A stretch of 64,000 nt of DNA from Cycas panzhihuaensis (GCA_023213395.1 CM041465.1:81289741-81353740), one strand, 5' to 3'; shown: positions 47,800 to 62,575, counted from the first letter of the stretch. Program-made: numbers and translations. Notes: generated from the sequence alone by a model not told the origin.

Positions 47800-49285
47800 A
47801 TGATGATTGTAGAAAGACTATGGAAGAGGAATATAGTTCCATAGTGAAAAATGATATATAGGAACTAGTTGACCTTCCTCCTAATAAAATGTCTATTAGC
47901 ACCAAATAGGTCTATAAGACCAAATTTAGTTCTAATAGATTAATTGATAAATATAAGGCCAAACTCATAGCAAAAGGATATGCCCAAAGGGAAGGTGTAG
48001 ACTATAGTGAAACCTTTTCTCCTATTGTATGCATGAAGATAGTCTACATAATGTTGAATTTGGCTATCCAAAAGGGATAGGATGTTCATCAAATGGATGT
48101 TAAAACTACATTTCTTAATATGTATATTGAATGAAACATTTATGTATACCAACCTAAAGGTTTTGAAGTCAAGGGAAAAGAAGACAAAGTATACAAACTA
48201 AAAAAGGCATTTTATGGACTAAAATAAGCACCCAAGGCATGCCATTCTCAGATTGATAAATATCTTAGAGACGAAGGATTTGAAAGAATCTAATCAAATC
48301 TAAATTTATACATCAAGATCAAAGGAGATTCCATCCTAATAGTGGGACTTTATATAGATGACCTTGTCTATACAGGAAATGACTCCCATCTTTCACAAAA
48401 TTTAAGAATGATATGTATAAAGAGTTTAAAATGGAAGATTTAGGCTTGATGCATTACTTCTTAGGATTAGAAGTGTGGAAAGATGATAACAGTATTTTCA
48501 TTTCCTAAAGAAAATATATCTTTGACTTACTCCAAAAGTTTAAGATGAATGATTATGTAGCCTTAACAACACCTATTAAAATTGGCATTAAATTATCTAA
48601 ATATGATGATTCTATACCAGTGGATCCTACTCTTTATAGATAATTGATTGGTAGCTTGATTTATTTAACACCAATATGACTTGGCATTATACATGTAGTT
48701 GGTGTAGTTTTAAGATTCATGTGAGATCCTAAGTCCACTCATTGGCAAGCAGCTAAGAGGATCTTACGATACTTAATGGGTACAATAGAATATAGGTTAC
48801 ACTACAAATTTTCATAAAACTTCAAGTTGACTAGATATATAGAGTCTAATTAGGCAAGAGATATTAATGATAGAAATTCTACTTTAGGGTATACATTCAG
48901 TTTAGGTTTAGCAACCATAACACAGATCAAAAAGAAATATAATACAATTTCTCTATTTATAGAAAAAGTAGAATATAAAGCAATAGTTTCAGGTACATGT
49001 AAGATAGTGTAGCTATGATAAGTCCTACATGATCTTCAAATGAAACAAAAAGGCCCAACCATGATTTGGTGTAACAATCAAAGCACCATTTAGATGACTT
49101 GCAATCCAGTTTTCCACAATAGAACTAAGCATATTGAGACTCAACATCACTTTATTCAAGAATTAGTCCAAGTACATGAAATTAAGTTAATATATTGTAG
49201 CACAAAATACTAAATGATATATATCTTCACAAAGCCATTGGGCAAAATCAAGTGCCACAAATTTAGAGAGAAACTTCGAGTCATA
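47800..49285 (+). pseudogene. EL9 pol: reverse transcriptase and RNase H
   Basis: RT: MEEEYSSIVKNDI followed by a stop, VYKTKFSSN, YAQREGVDYSETFSP (47985), HQMDVKTTF (48090), KKAFYGLK (48205). The active-site box is GLYIDDLVYTGN at about 48345, an Ile in the second position of YxDD. A frameshift near 48410 precedes LMHYFLGLEVW-like sequence in a new frame. RNase H traces: LIGSLIYLTPI (48645), THWQAAKRILRYL (48740), ARDINDRNSTLGYTF (48855), FHNRTKHIETQHHFI (49115). Decayed. Confidence 0.88.
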
Positions 49286-49298
49286 CATAATGGAAATT

Positions 49299-49309
49299 AT
49301 AGGGGAGAA
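49299..49309 (+). other. EL9 polypurine tract
   Basis: ATAGGGGAGAA, same as in EL7. Confidence 0.8.
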
Positions 49310-49633
49310 TGTTAGATTAATGCCTATTATGATATATCTTCATGCAAAGGTATCTTAGGAAGTAACGACCCACCACCGACTAACTTTGAGCCAGCTCAAG
49401 CTACCCTCAGACTGAAAAGGTAAGATACGCTTTTTAATTTATTATTTTTTTAATATTTTAACTAACATTCAAGTTGAGCTGGTTTCTCACCTCCCTAAAA
49501 TCTATATATATTATGGGTGTACCACCTTGGTATTTTTTAACACTACCTTGAAATATATGGAAATTAGTTACAATGCTTCAAAGATGGATCGATATGTATT
49601 TGCTTTGATGTACTCTATCATATAGAATCTTCA
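49310..49633 (+). repeat. EL9 3' LTR (324 bp)
   Basis: TGTTAGATT start, ATCTTCA end; followed by atact. Confidence 0.95.
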
Positions 49634-49638
49634 ATACT

Positions 49639-49925
49639 AAACTAAAGGAGAATCAATATCTCAATCTCTTTAGAAAATACCATGATGTCTTTACTTAGTT
49701 TTATAAAGACATGACTAATATATTTCTATTATTATATCATGTAATATTACAATCAAATAAATTCATATTCTATTCATTAAAAAATAATAAGCAATCAATC
49801 TAAAATTATCTATGACCATTCAACTAAGTGTATGAGAATTTCTTAATGTAGAGATTGAATATCCTATATATGATACTAAATGGATACATAGTCTTAGCCC
49901 TATCATAAATAAGAATGGCACAATT
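49639..49925. repeat. Duplicated host unit, copy 2, right part
   Basis: Homologous to 33430-33715; runs into a microsatellite, as copy 1 does. Confidence 0.88.
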
Positions 49926-50256
<331 letters not shown>

Positions 50257-51038
50257 CAAACTTCAAAATCTTTTTTGTAAAGGTAGCACTCTTACCTTCA
50301 TGTCAATGAAATTATTGATCAAGTTGTAGACTATGTAGTTCTTTCTCTAATGGATAAATTCTATGGTTATTACTAGATCATCATATCTATATATGCCTAT
50401 CTAAAGACTAACTTCATCACATTACAGATATCTTATTCACATATACTCATACCTATTGGAGTCTACAAAATTAAGGGTAACATATCAATGAGTAATAATT
50501 ATATATTTTAATAACCTCATCGTTACCATAATCAATAGCTAATGTAAAAGGTATCATTTCTAGTATATTAGTCTTAACCCTTAAAAGTTTATATTGATGG
50601 TCATAATTAGAAAACTTAAGAATCATCATATTTAAGGAGGGTATACATATTGAACTAAATAAACTAGCACCCATTCTTAACATGCTTGATCTAATAATGC
50701 TAAATAAGATACACAAAAAGATATATCCATGGAATTACAAATAAATCTCCACTTGTGAATCCATAAAACTATATTTTATTTAGATGGGAACATAAAGGAA
50801 AATAGTGATATTTAAATGATGTCCTTGTAAGATGGGTCAATATTATTTAGAATTGTGTGATTTTCTCAAATTTTTATGCCTATATAGCAAAAATCCATTA
50901 ATTAGAATTTTCTATTTATTTAATATAATTACTCTTTTATTAGTTATTAATAACTACTAAATATATTTGTCTCTTAAATAACCCAATGACATAATTATTT
51001 TATGTATTTTTTCTCCTTAATGCTAATTGCAGGTTAGA

Positions 51039-51759
51039 GCATCTTACAACATATGTATCATTCACCAAATAGGCAACACACTCAACATCACATAAGAAAG
51101 CGGTCATCACACATATATTCCACATGAGATATTCTTTATAGCTCATTATTTTATTAATCAACATTGAATATAATGGCTTTTAGTATTAAGAATATTATAT
51201 ATGACTCAATTGCTTAGGTCACATCCATAGAGAACATTTCCTATGTTTTGGTATCTTGGCTCTAACCATTGAGAACATGCCATATGATCCACTAACTCAA
51301 CTCTCACCATTAAGAACATACCATATGATCTGTTAACTTGATTCTCACACCTAAAGTAAGTTGATAAATCCCTATTTATACCTTATCTTACATTGTTTAG
51401 ATGTAAAAGTCATAATTATTCTAAGCAATTTTTGACCTTTAGTAATAAAACTTGATTACACTTTATTAAAGCATGTTATTTTTGTATAGTTGTATGGTTA
51501 TACAACTACTTCTCATTGTAGTTTAAATGTTGGAAAAGAACTATTTTTGCAACCATTTCTAATTATTCTTAAAACTATTCTAGCCATTTTTGGGCCCATT
51601 TTATTTATTTCAAGGATTGTTATGTCCATTTTGGGTTATTTTAGGGCTTGTTTTGGTTGTTTTATGCCATTTTTTGTGTGATAATTGGTTGTATATGAGA
51701 TGTTGAGTATGTTGCCTATTGGTAAATGCTACATAAATGTTGCATATGTTGTAAGATAT
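51039..51759. repeat. Imperfect inverted repeat, arms of about 56-66 bp
   Basis: Left arm 51039-51094 and right arm 51694-51759 are reverse complements over segments such as GATGTTGAGT-TGTTGCCTAT and CATATGTTGTAAGAT. Spacer about 600 bp with no coding signal. Could be the ends of a non-autonomous DNA transposon or an inverted duplication. Confidence 0.65.
51260..51341. repeat. 41-bp tandem repeat, two units
   Basis: Units 51260-51300 and 51301-51341 share CTCTxACCATTxAGAACAT and CCATATGATC. A more diverged unit may precede them (about 51217-51259). Confidence 0.8.
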
Positions 51760-53813
51760 TGTAATGTTTAGTCATCATAAAGGAGAAAGAGCTCACAAGA
51801 TAGTCATATTATTTTGTGGTTTGAGACATCAGTGTGACAAGTAGTTTTTAGCATTGGTTTAATCACTAAAATCCTTGAGTAGAAAAGGACTTGAGGCTTA
51901 GTGGATGGATGAGAGGATATATTAAAAGACCAAAGGACTTTGGTTGTCAACGAAATGGTGGATTTTAACTAACCCATGATAATTAGGGGACCTTTTGATA
52001 CCACTTAATAAACCTTCTTGTAGTGGAATACTAGAGTCAAACTATTAGAGGACAATATAATAGGTGAAGGAAAGTCAATTAAGATGAGTGCATAAATAGG
52101 TAATACCAATAAGAGAAGGGACTAAAGAGAAGCATACTAAAACATTGGAAAAAAAATTAGTTATTAACACCACAAATAACTAGAAGTAAAGAAGCCATAA
52201 CTATAGTAGAATTAACACCAAAAGTATCTAACTCAAAGTGTATATTAATAAAAGTAGAGAAAATTCTAAACTAGAGAAAAGCCTGAATAATATAAGTAGC
52301 AATGAAGATAATGCAAAGAAAGTCTCTAAGATAGTTTAGGAAAATTACTTCATAAGGAAGTTATTTAATACACTGCTAAAACTAGGAGATGAGAGATGCT
52401 TGATAAGTATACCATTGGTAACACAAATACTAGGGGTAAAAGAATCAATATAAATAAAATCCCTAAAATATTATCAATTATTTAAAGGAGGAGTAGAGAC
52501 CATACCAAAGATAGGGTTGTCACTAAGGATAAATATAATAATTAGAGGAACATCAAAGGTAAAGACATTAAAGATGGTATCTTCTAGATATTGTAATGAA
52601 AGTTATTTTAATCATTTCATATTTGATATAATAATAAATATTACCAAACACATATGGCTATTTAAAATTATTATTGAAGTAAAGAGGATTACTAATGAAA
52701 ATAACATAAAAGGAAGATTTTTTGCACCTTATAGGGAGTACCATTATTTGGTATAAATGACTTGATATAAAACCAATACTTAGGGAGATATTGCAAAAAA
52801 TTCTAAAAAGGATTATAAAAACTAAGAAGTAATAATGTAATAGTCTAAGCATCAAGTAATTTAAAATAGATACGAAGGGAATTAATGTTAGACTATGTGA
52901 GTTGAATGGATATCATATTACAAAATGTGGCAAATGGGGAAAATTTTCTAATTTTATACTGAAAAGGATCTTTGTAAATGGGTTCTAGCCAGAACTAAGG
53001 TGACCCATAAAGTAATGCGCTAATAATTGATTTTCCATAGCTAAGGAGTGGGCCTTATAATTAGGAAAAGGTATGGAGTTTGAAGAAATGGGAACTCGAG
53101 ATAATATAATTAGGATGTTATAAGATGCAATCCATAAATTCAGAATGGAACAAATTTGTAAAGTAGTATTAAACGAGGAAATTTTGGAATTAGAAAATAT
53201 ATGAAAGGAAATAGTGAAGATGAAATTAGAAATGGAAAAAAAAGAAGTAAAAATAGTGGATCATAGGATCAATAGTAGCCAGTGGACTATAATGAGTGCT
53301 TATTCCAAATAATATCACATTTATCAAGTATACACACTTTATAAATAAATGCTATTATAACTAAAGGATGACAATGTAAATAGAGAATCTAAATGATGTG
53401 ACATATGCAATATGGATGTACATACTATTAAGAAGTATTTTTTAAATCTAAATAGTATAAGGAAGGAGTCAAAATACTACCACATTATGAAATAGATACA
53501 TTCACTATTAAGGACTATTATTATAACCCCGAGGAAGGAGCACTTATGGTAGATGTCAAGGGAGAGGAAGTGAATCATGTACTATATATGTAATAAAATC
53601 TATCACAACCCATTCTAGAAAAAGGATCTTGGTAAGAATTTGCTTATTTTAATTGGACTTCATACATTAGAGATTATATTATAGCTTTAAAATAGTTGTA
53701 GATAATAGCACCCCTGAATGTGAAAATTATAGACTATGTACTCATCCTTTATATAATTATTTGTTAAATATAAGATTAAGTAACCTTATATTAATTCTAC
53801 CCAACACACTTAA

Positions 53814-54052
53814 TGAGGTGATCTAGGCTAGTCATGCTCGTAAATAGGAGGCAAGTTTAGTCAATGTTCAATATCTAAAGGATAATTAATTAATATCGAT
53901 GATTGATTGATAGATTGATTAATATTCAATATTACATAGATAAGTCTATATATAGTCTATTCATGGAAGGACATGTCTAATCAATAAATAGACATAACCC
54001 TTCACTTAATTATGATTATTTATCCATAAATACACCATTTAAGCTCACTATA
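53814..54052 (-). repeat. EL10 3' LTR (239 bp)
   Basis: Partner of 61221-61459, equal length. Confidence 0.93.
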
Positions 54053-54066
54053 AGCTCTCCCCTCTT
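54053..54066 (-). other. EL10 polypurine tract
   Basis: Minus strand AAGAGGGGAGAGCT before the 3' LTR. Confidence 0.75.
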
Positions 54067-55221
54067 GAAAGGATTCATCCTTGAAGGCTACTGGAATTGA
54101 ATAGTGTTAATGTAAGTAGCATAATATCGTATAAATTTATGAGATTCACATGTCGATTTAAGTCATAATAGAAGTGTTGGACATATGATTCAAAAAATGC
54201 CTTGTCTTAGATCCTTATTAATCTTTTACTAAACCAATAGTTTTATAGACCATTATCTTCCAGCTTGATAGGATTTTTGGTTTTGTGATAGTTGCATGAT
54301 ATACTCTTTTGATAAGTAGATTATTTTCAAGATGTCCCAAGGAATGCTCCACTTAAATCTATGATTAGATATCTTAATTTCTTAAGATTTTTATTAAATT
54401 TCTATCATAGTTTGAATTTGAGTTATCGATATGATCAATGTAATTTCTTCAACTTTTAGGAGAATAAAAGGAGTACTGATCATGGTTCTTAGACAAATTA
54501 TAGTAATTGGGCAATACTGAAGTGACCATATTGTAAGATCTTTTTCTTGTATATTTATATTATAATCTAGTGTCAATTCTTCAAATCTATTATCACTAGT
54601 TATTAATCCTAATTTCTTGACATTGAGAAGTGTACCATATTTATTATTACCAATATCAAGAGTTAATTCTTCATTGGATGGTTTATTATATAATGGAAGA
54701 ATTTGGAAAAATATTTTATCATCATATTCCTATTTATTGACATCTTTAGTAGAAACTACAGAAATTATGTGAAAAGTATGGATATCCTATTTTTGAATTC
54801 TCTAGTTGTTATCCTCATTTACATGTGAAGGTGGTCTTTTTCAAACCTTCCAATTGTCTTATATATCTACATGTGAAGGTGGTTGAATAGGTTGATATCT
54901 CTTTCTAGGTTGTTTCTAATATGGATATGTAGTGGATATAGAAGACTTATTAGTTATTTTGCAAGTTGTCTAATTTCTAAGGATGGACTTATTTCTATTT
55001 TTATCTGATTCTTTTATTCTTGTATTTGTAACCTTATTTCTTATTAATACAAGTATTTATTTGTATTGATTTGTTGAAATTACTTATAGTTTAGGTCCTT
55101 ATTCTTGGTTATTTATCATATTTATTAATATGTTTAGATGTGCATACTTTTGGAAGTTTATTAATTCTTGATTATTTCTCAGTTGTTTTTTTCCTTTTGA
55201 ATTTCTACCAGTGATATTATG
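54067..55221 (-). other. EL10 interior downstream of gag
   Basis: Expected place for nucleocapsid and pol; no RT, integrase or zinc knuckle recognised. A short direct repeat with tacatgtgaaggtgg occurs at about 54821 and 54868. Confidence 0.5.
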
Positions 55222-55690
55222 TCATTAAGGTTTATTAGTTTTAGAGACAAATCTAGTTCTAATTGATGTCTGAATGTCATTTGATGAGGGGATTCTTTGC
55301 TTCTTTCATCTACTTTTAACTTTACTAGATTTCCTGTAGGGCTTAATTTTGTAGTAAATTCTATTTGTACTTTAGTAATAGTAGTGTCATTCTCTTTAAA
55401 TTGAGTTTTAAATGCTATTAAGAAAAGTTCCCAAGTTATGGTTTCATAGTTCTCATTTTCCTATTCTTGTGACCAACTTTGCCACCAATTGAATGCCATT
55501 TTATACATATGCAATGTAGTATATAATATTTTTTCTTCATCATTTATAATGTTTTAATATAGGAAAAAGTCTTCTAGTTCTTGCAACCATTTGAGAGCAT
55601 ATTCTTTTAACCCATAGAACTAAAATATGCCAAAATTTTTCTTGATTTTTGAATCTGATAATCCAAGTAATTATAATTTAATGTTTTTAA
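55222..55690 (-). pseudogene. EL10 gag fragment (Retrotrans_gag type)
   Basis: Minus-strand peptide: FYGLKEYALKWLQELEDFF, then DEEKILYTTLHMYKMAFNWWQSW and ETITWELFLIAFKTQFK. The order WLQELE, hydrophobic helix, WW and W-F--F is the classic Ty3/gypsy gag (PF03732-like) pattern, unlike the copia gags elsewhere in the window. Stops interrupt it at least twice. The N-terminal part was cut off by EL11, inserted just upstream at 55759. Confidence 0.8.
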
Positions 55691-55758
55691 AATTTGGCAT
55701 GTCTTTTCTATGTGTCAGACTTAAATAGTCCCATTCTTTTAAGTATTTTGATAGAGAA

Positions 55759-56416
55759 TGTAGAAAGTTGGGCATATGCACAATATCATCACATGATCAT
55801 ATAAGAAAATACAGGTAATAACATGACACTGCACATATACACCAGATTGACAGGTGCAAAACCCCTTCTGGGGAAGAAAAACCACCTCCTAAAGTTGTAG
55901 TTTTATTAAGAAACTTTGAGAATAAGAAGACCATATACATAAACCATCTAACCACTAAACCAACCTTGTAAAAGGCATTTAGACAGCCCTCTTAGATTCT
56001 CAGAACCATCTCCTTGAATCTAGGAGTAGAATTTATAAAAGGAAAGGTTTGTTGAAATGCAGTTCCACATTTCAACTACATTCCACATAAGATCATTAAT
56101 AAACACTAAATTTTAAACATTATAATAACTTAAATACAAATTTAGATATGTGACTTAAATATAAACTTTAAAAAGAATATAAAGGTTATATTAATGATGG
56201 AGCCGGAGGAGCAGAGCAGGACATCACGACGTTCTCATCTTGAGTACAACGGTAATTTCCAAATAACGGTGATACGTACCTCAAATGAGTGGTCGGTCTG
56301 AGCGGCTATTGAACGACTCAAGGTGCCCTAGGGGCCCTCAAAGGCAGCTTTGAGGGGTCCTAAGCGCTCTAGTGCACGAACATTGGGATTATTCCCAACA
56401 ATTAATACTCCTAACA
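55759..56416 (-). repeat. EL11 3' LTR, interrupted by EL12
   Basis: 55759-56194 and 56406-56416 align with 58038-58501. The right LTR has about 18 extra bp near 58281-58300. Confidence 0.92.
56195..56400. mobile_element. EL12: GC-rich solo LTR or LTR-like insertion (206 bp)
   Basis: Begins TGATGGAG and ends CCCAACA, with exact 5-bp duplication attaa on both sides (56190-56194, 56401-56405); the uninterrupted sequence is seen in the other EL11 LTR. GC content is far above the surroundings. It holds inverted repeats CCCTCAAA-TTTGAGGG and TGGGA-TCCCA. No relative elsewhere in the window; orientation unknown. Confidence 0.88.
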
Positions 56417-56429
56417 TCCTCCTTTAATG
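56417..56429 (-). other. EL11 polypurine tract
   Basis: Minus strand ACATTAAAGGAGGA before the 3' LTR. Confidence 0.7.
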
Positions 56430-56955
56430 TAAACTTTTATGATAGAGAAAAAGGTCTTCATCACAGTGATCCCCCTTTGAGGGTAGGGTAATACCATTCT
56501 ATATTACTAGTAAAAACTTTATGATTTATCCATAAACCAATTGGAGGTTAGAATGCATTGATGTATATACTTTATTATGCAAAAAAAAATTCTTAAGTAA
56601 GATAAAAATTAGGTGAAAAGAGCTTATGTAATAATCAATATAAGAAAAAGTTTTACAAAAAAGTATTAAAACATTAACTTAATAAAGGGAGGGGTTTAGA
56701 TAAAGGTTATTAAATTTAAGTACTAAAGGTTAAGAAAAAAAGTTTTAAGTTATAAATTAATTGATACTTAAGGGAGTTTTGGATTAATTTTACATTCTAG
56801 TTTAATTAAAAGTGTAAGATTAATTAAAAGGAGTTTTGATTAATTTTTAAATGTGATTAAGGAAAGTATTAGGATTAATGTAATAAGGGGGTGGATGGAC
56901 CTGACAGAATCATAAAGAGGAAATTTAAAAAAAATAAAATCTGAGGGGGTAAGGT
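56430..56955 (-). other. EL11 interior, AT-rich part
   Basis: No frame or motif recognised. Confidence 0.6.
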
Positions 56956-57720
56956 AGAAACCCTACCTACCTGGTATGGCAGCGGCGCTCCTCTTTATAG
57001 GTTTGGACTGGAGTCTTTGATCCGAAGAACAAAGGTGGATTTCTTGCAGGTCTTCGAGAGGAGGAGATGGAGAACAAAGAATGAAGCTCCATAACGATCC
57101 TTGTCTTCTATAGAATATACCTCCAGTCTGCATAGATAGTCTCCATTCAGAGAACCATGTAAATCTAGAAGACGATGTGTGGCTTAGAGGCCAAAGTGCA
57201 AATGTTGGGTTTCATTGTGATTGCGGTGTGTCCCTTGATGAATGTCCCCTCTGGTGTATTCCAGTGGATGAAGGCCCCTGAGCGTTCTGACAGAGGTGTC
57301 TGCTGGTTGAAACCCTCTGCCTTCCGAGATACGGTAATTAGGAGTATAAGTGGGAGCTAATCATGATTGACTATAGAATTGGGAGGCGGAGGGTTTCATA
57401 AGCAATCAATGGTTCATCATTGATCTTCCTCCTCTACCAGATGGCATTTCTTACAGCTATCATATTATCTCAAAAGGCCACGTCAACTGGCTCTCCTCTG
57501 CATTATATTCGTCTATGCTACCTTCCTTTTCTGGGATCGCCAGACTCTTCTTCGGGAGAACAAGGTTGAAATCTCAAAGTATGTAGAAGAAAAAGATCTG
57601 TTACAAAATCAGTTAAAAGAGCTTATGAAACTCTTAGAAGAAACAGGTGAGCAGATTCATTTTCCACAGAAATTGAAGGACGTAATAGAAATGGTGAAGA
57701 TATAAGATTGTAGTAAGGAG
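56956..57720 (+). pseudogene. Possible captured host-gene fragment inside EL11
   Basis: A GC-richer segment, antisense to EL11. From 57424 to the TAA at 57703 a plus-strand frame encodes a basic start (LKRPRQ), a hydrophobic span LALLCIIFVYATFLFW that would make one membrane helix, then a charged heptad-like stretch (EEKDLLQNQLKELMKLLEE). An ATG at 57441 in good context follows a pyrimidine-rich leader, but is one base out of frame with the membrane segment, suggesting a single-base insertion. Possible splice donor GTGAGC at 57647. The organisation fits the N-terminus of a type II membrane protein; I do not recognise the gene. The upstream part (56956-57400) might be its 5' region; a 61-codon open frame at 57175-57360 is unassigned. 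Confidence 0.5.
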
Positions 57721-58025
57721 ACATTAAACATACTAGAGCCTTGTCATGGGTAGTGTATTGTGATGCATGGACATGCACAGCCTGGCCAACGTTCTAAAAG
57801 AGAAATGATCTAGGGTATGGGTAGTAGGCCTAAAGACTATTGAGTTTATGCCTACGGTGCCTACAAACTACTACAAGCGAGTACTATGCATAGTGCAAGA
57901 TCAATATCCTCTTTCTTGTGATTTGATAGGGAGTTGTTATAGTGGTAGATTGGATTATGCAGCTGTTTTAACATGCCATATATATGATTTTAGGAAGGAA
58001 CTTAAGACAGAGAGCCTTAAATTAT
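57721..58025 (-). other. EL11 interior next to primer site
   Basis: Untranslated leader by position. A 64-codon plus-strand open frame (57848-58042) runs into the LTR and is not called. Confidence 0.6.
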
Positions 58026-58037
58026 GCTCTGATACCA
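58026..58037 (-). other. EL11 primer binding site (tRNA-iMet)
   Basis: Minus strand TGGTATCAGAGC, exact, next to the 5' LTR. Confidence 0.95.
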
Positions 58038-58501
58038 TGTAGAAAGTTGGGCATATGCACAATATCATCATAGGATCACATAAGCAAATACAGACAATAG
58101 CATGACACTACACATATACACTAGATTGACAGGTGGAAAACCCCTTTTGAGGAAGAAAAACCACCTCCTAAAGTTGTAGTTTTATTAAGAAACTTTAAGA
58201 ATAAGAAGACCATATACATAAACCATCTAACCACTAAACTAGCCTTGTAAAAGGCATTTAAATAGCCCTCCTGGATTCAATGGGATTCCTAGATTCTCGG
58301 AACCATCTCCTTGAATTTAGGAGCAGAATTTATATAAAGAAAGGTTCGTTGAAATGCAGTTCCGCATTTCAACCACCTTCCACATAAGATCATTAATAAA
58401 CACTAAAGTTTAAACATTATAATAACTTAAATACAAATTTAGACATGTGACTTAAATATAACTTTAAAAAGAACATAAAGGTTATATTAATACTCCTAAC
58501 A
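58038..58501 (-). repeat. EL11 5' LTR (464 bp)
   Basis: TGTAGAAAG start, CTAACA end; contains the uninterrupted EL12 target site. Confidence 0.94.
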
Positions 58502-58738
58502 AAGAATATTTTATGATAATATTTTGAAAGTATTATGGCCGCTCATTTTTTCTTGATATATCTCTTTTATCGATATCCTTCTAGTTTGATTGCATACATT
58601 GTGCTTCAACTTATTCTTTAATATATAAATATATATGGATCAATATATATCCTTATAGCTATAACTTGTATGTCTACGCTTTAACACATTTAACAAAGGG
58701 ATAAGGATAAGTAATACTTTTGTAATATGCAACAATAT

Positions 58739-61206
<2,468 letters not shown>

Positions 61207-61218
61207 GTTCTAATACCA
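61207..61218 (-). other. EL10 primer binding site (tRNA-iMet)
   Basis: Minus strand TGGTATTAGAAC, two transitions from consensus, 2 bp from the LTR. Confidence 0.83.
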
Positions 61219-61220
61219 CT

Positions 61221-61459
61221 TGAGGTGACCTAGGCTAGTCACGCTCATAAATAGGAGGCAAGTTTGGTCAAGGTTTAATATTCGAAGGATAATTATTTAA
61301 CATTGATGACTGATTAATAGATTTATTGATATTCAATATTACATAAACAAGTCTATATATAGTCTATTCATGGAAGGAGGTATATGATCAATAAATAAAT
61401 ATGACCCTTTACTTAATTATGATTATTTATCCATAAATACACCATTTAGGCTCACTACA
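61221..61459 (-). repeat. EL10 5' LTR (239 bp)
   Basis: TGAGGTGACC start; followed by target copy cttaa. Confidence 0.93.
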
Positions 61460-61464
61460 CTTAA

Positions 61465-62170
61465 AGCCATGAATCAGTAGATGATAAGAAAATTGATAAC
61501 TAACCTAAATACGAATGAGATAGATTACTTAAAACCTAATATGAAAAATCATTACTTTACCTAAGTGAAGAAGGAATTATAGGAAGTAATTAGGGAAGTG
61601 GAAAAGAGCCACCCCACCTTATAGACTAAATGTTAAGCAAGTATATGAAAGGAGAGCATCCCTAAAATATAATAATATTATCATAAGAAAGAAGTCATAA
61701 GTAATTGAGACTATATAAATTAATATGGTTTATCTATTTAATAACATCCCCTTACAAGACATTAAGAGGATGTTGAGACTATTGAAGAATCTAACAAAGT
61801 AGTTAAAGCTAACCATTCCACTATTGCAAGTAATCTAGGATGAACTAGCCCCATATTTCTCCATAAAATCTATTATAAAATAGAATAAAGAGCATGGAGG
61901 TAAAATAGAAAAATATATTTACTATTATTATAACAAAAGAATTGATTACAGAAATGCATGAACCAAAAGAGTGCCATAGTGTGCCCAATTATAATAGACT
62001 CAACAAAAGATCCCTTATTATTTAAAGAGGCCTTACATATACAAAAGGAGGTCTCTCTTATGCATAACTACTAATAAATAACCTCATGCATAAATATTAA
62101 TATCTATCACCTTAGTTAGGTCATATAGTCACATATTGGCTAGCTAACTATTAGGTCCTATGGTAAAGGT
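61465..62170. other. Unassigned DNA between EL10 and EL13
   Basis: Continuous with 50257-53808 once EL10 is removed. No motif recognised. Confidence 0.45.
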
Positions 62171-62575
62171 TGTTGGAGTTAATCATCATCACTCCACTCC
62201 CACCTTTCCAACCAGGATTGTACACCTCATTAACTTTAATTTAGATATGTGATGCTCAACATGTCGAGGTAAGTTAAGGTAAGTTTAACTTTGATTTAAG
62301 TTAGTTTCATTTGAGTTAAGTTAATATTATTTTATTATTATTTTAAATTCAGGGGTTGAGGAGTTTCCCTCCTCCTCCAAATTATAAATATTGAAGGGTG
62401 TGCAACCTTAGTGTCTTTAGACACTGCCCTTATTTGAGAAATTTATAACTCTCTTCACAACAATGGAATGGCTACAATGGATTTTCAGTTTATGCTACAT
62501 TAATGTATTGCAATATTGATCTATGTGATTCTATTCTATGTTCTTCCATATTCTCCTGCCAATATTTTTCTAACA
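62171..62575 (+). repeat. EL13 5' LTR (405 bp)
   Basis: TG...CA termini and adjacent primer site; the partner LTR is outside the window. Confidence 0.85.
62383..62425 (+). promoter_or_regulatory. EL13 LTR TATA box and downstream hairpin
   Basis: TATAAATA at 62383-62390, then AGTGTC-ttta-GACACT at 62410-62425 (6-bp stem). Same layout as EL7 and EL9, with the fifth pair changed from T-A to C-G. Confidence 0.6.

Larger units (their letters stand above)
43166..49633 (+). mobile_element. EL9: Ty1/copia retrotransposon with internal deletion
   Basis: LTRs 43166-43489 and 49310-49633 are both 324 bp; an exact target duplication atact lies at 43161-43165 and 49634-49638. Primer site 43493-43504, purine tract 49299-49309. 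The interior shows gag N-terminus, then directly integrase, RT and RNase H: the gag C-terminus, zinc knuckle, protease and GAG-pre-integrase are missing at about 46806. Related to EL7 in coding regions, leader and LTR core. Confidence 0.95.
50257..53808. other. Unassigned AT-rich DNA
   Basis: No gene recognised. Contains an inverted repeat (51039-51094 with 51694-51759) and a 41-bp tandem repeat (51260-51341). A 79-codon open frame at 52517-52756 has no recognisable motif and an unconvincing composition (I/K/N-rich). Part of 52000-53500 may be an old gag-pol remnant, but I cannot name a domain. Confidence 0.45.
55759..58501 (-). mobile_element. EL11: non-autonomous LTR element nested in EL10
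   Basis: Left LTR 55759-56416 (447 bp without EL12 and one target copy) and right LTR 58038-58501 (464 bp) begin TGTAGAAAG and end CTAACA. Flanks gagaa (55754-55758) and aagaa (58502-58506) differ by one transition. An exact initiator-Met primer site sits next to the right LTR and a purine tract CATTAAAGGAGGA next to the left, so it is on the minus strand. The 1.6-kb interior has no gag or pol but has a GC-richer segment of possible host-gene origin. Confidence 0.92.

Noticed and set aside
52517-52756. 79-codon plus-strand open frame
   Set aside because: I/K/N-rich, no motif, no neighbouring exon signal; chance frame in AT-rich DNA is likely.
57848-58042. 64-codon plus-strand open frame with several Cys and Tyr
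   Set aside because: Runs across the EL11 primer site into its LTR; no recognised domain.
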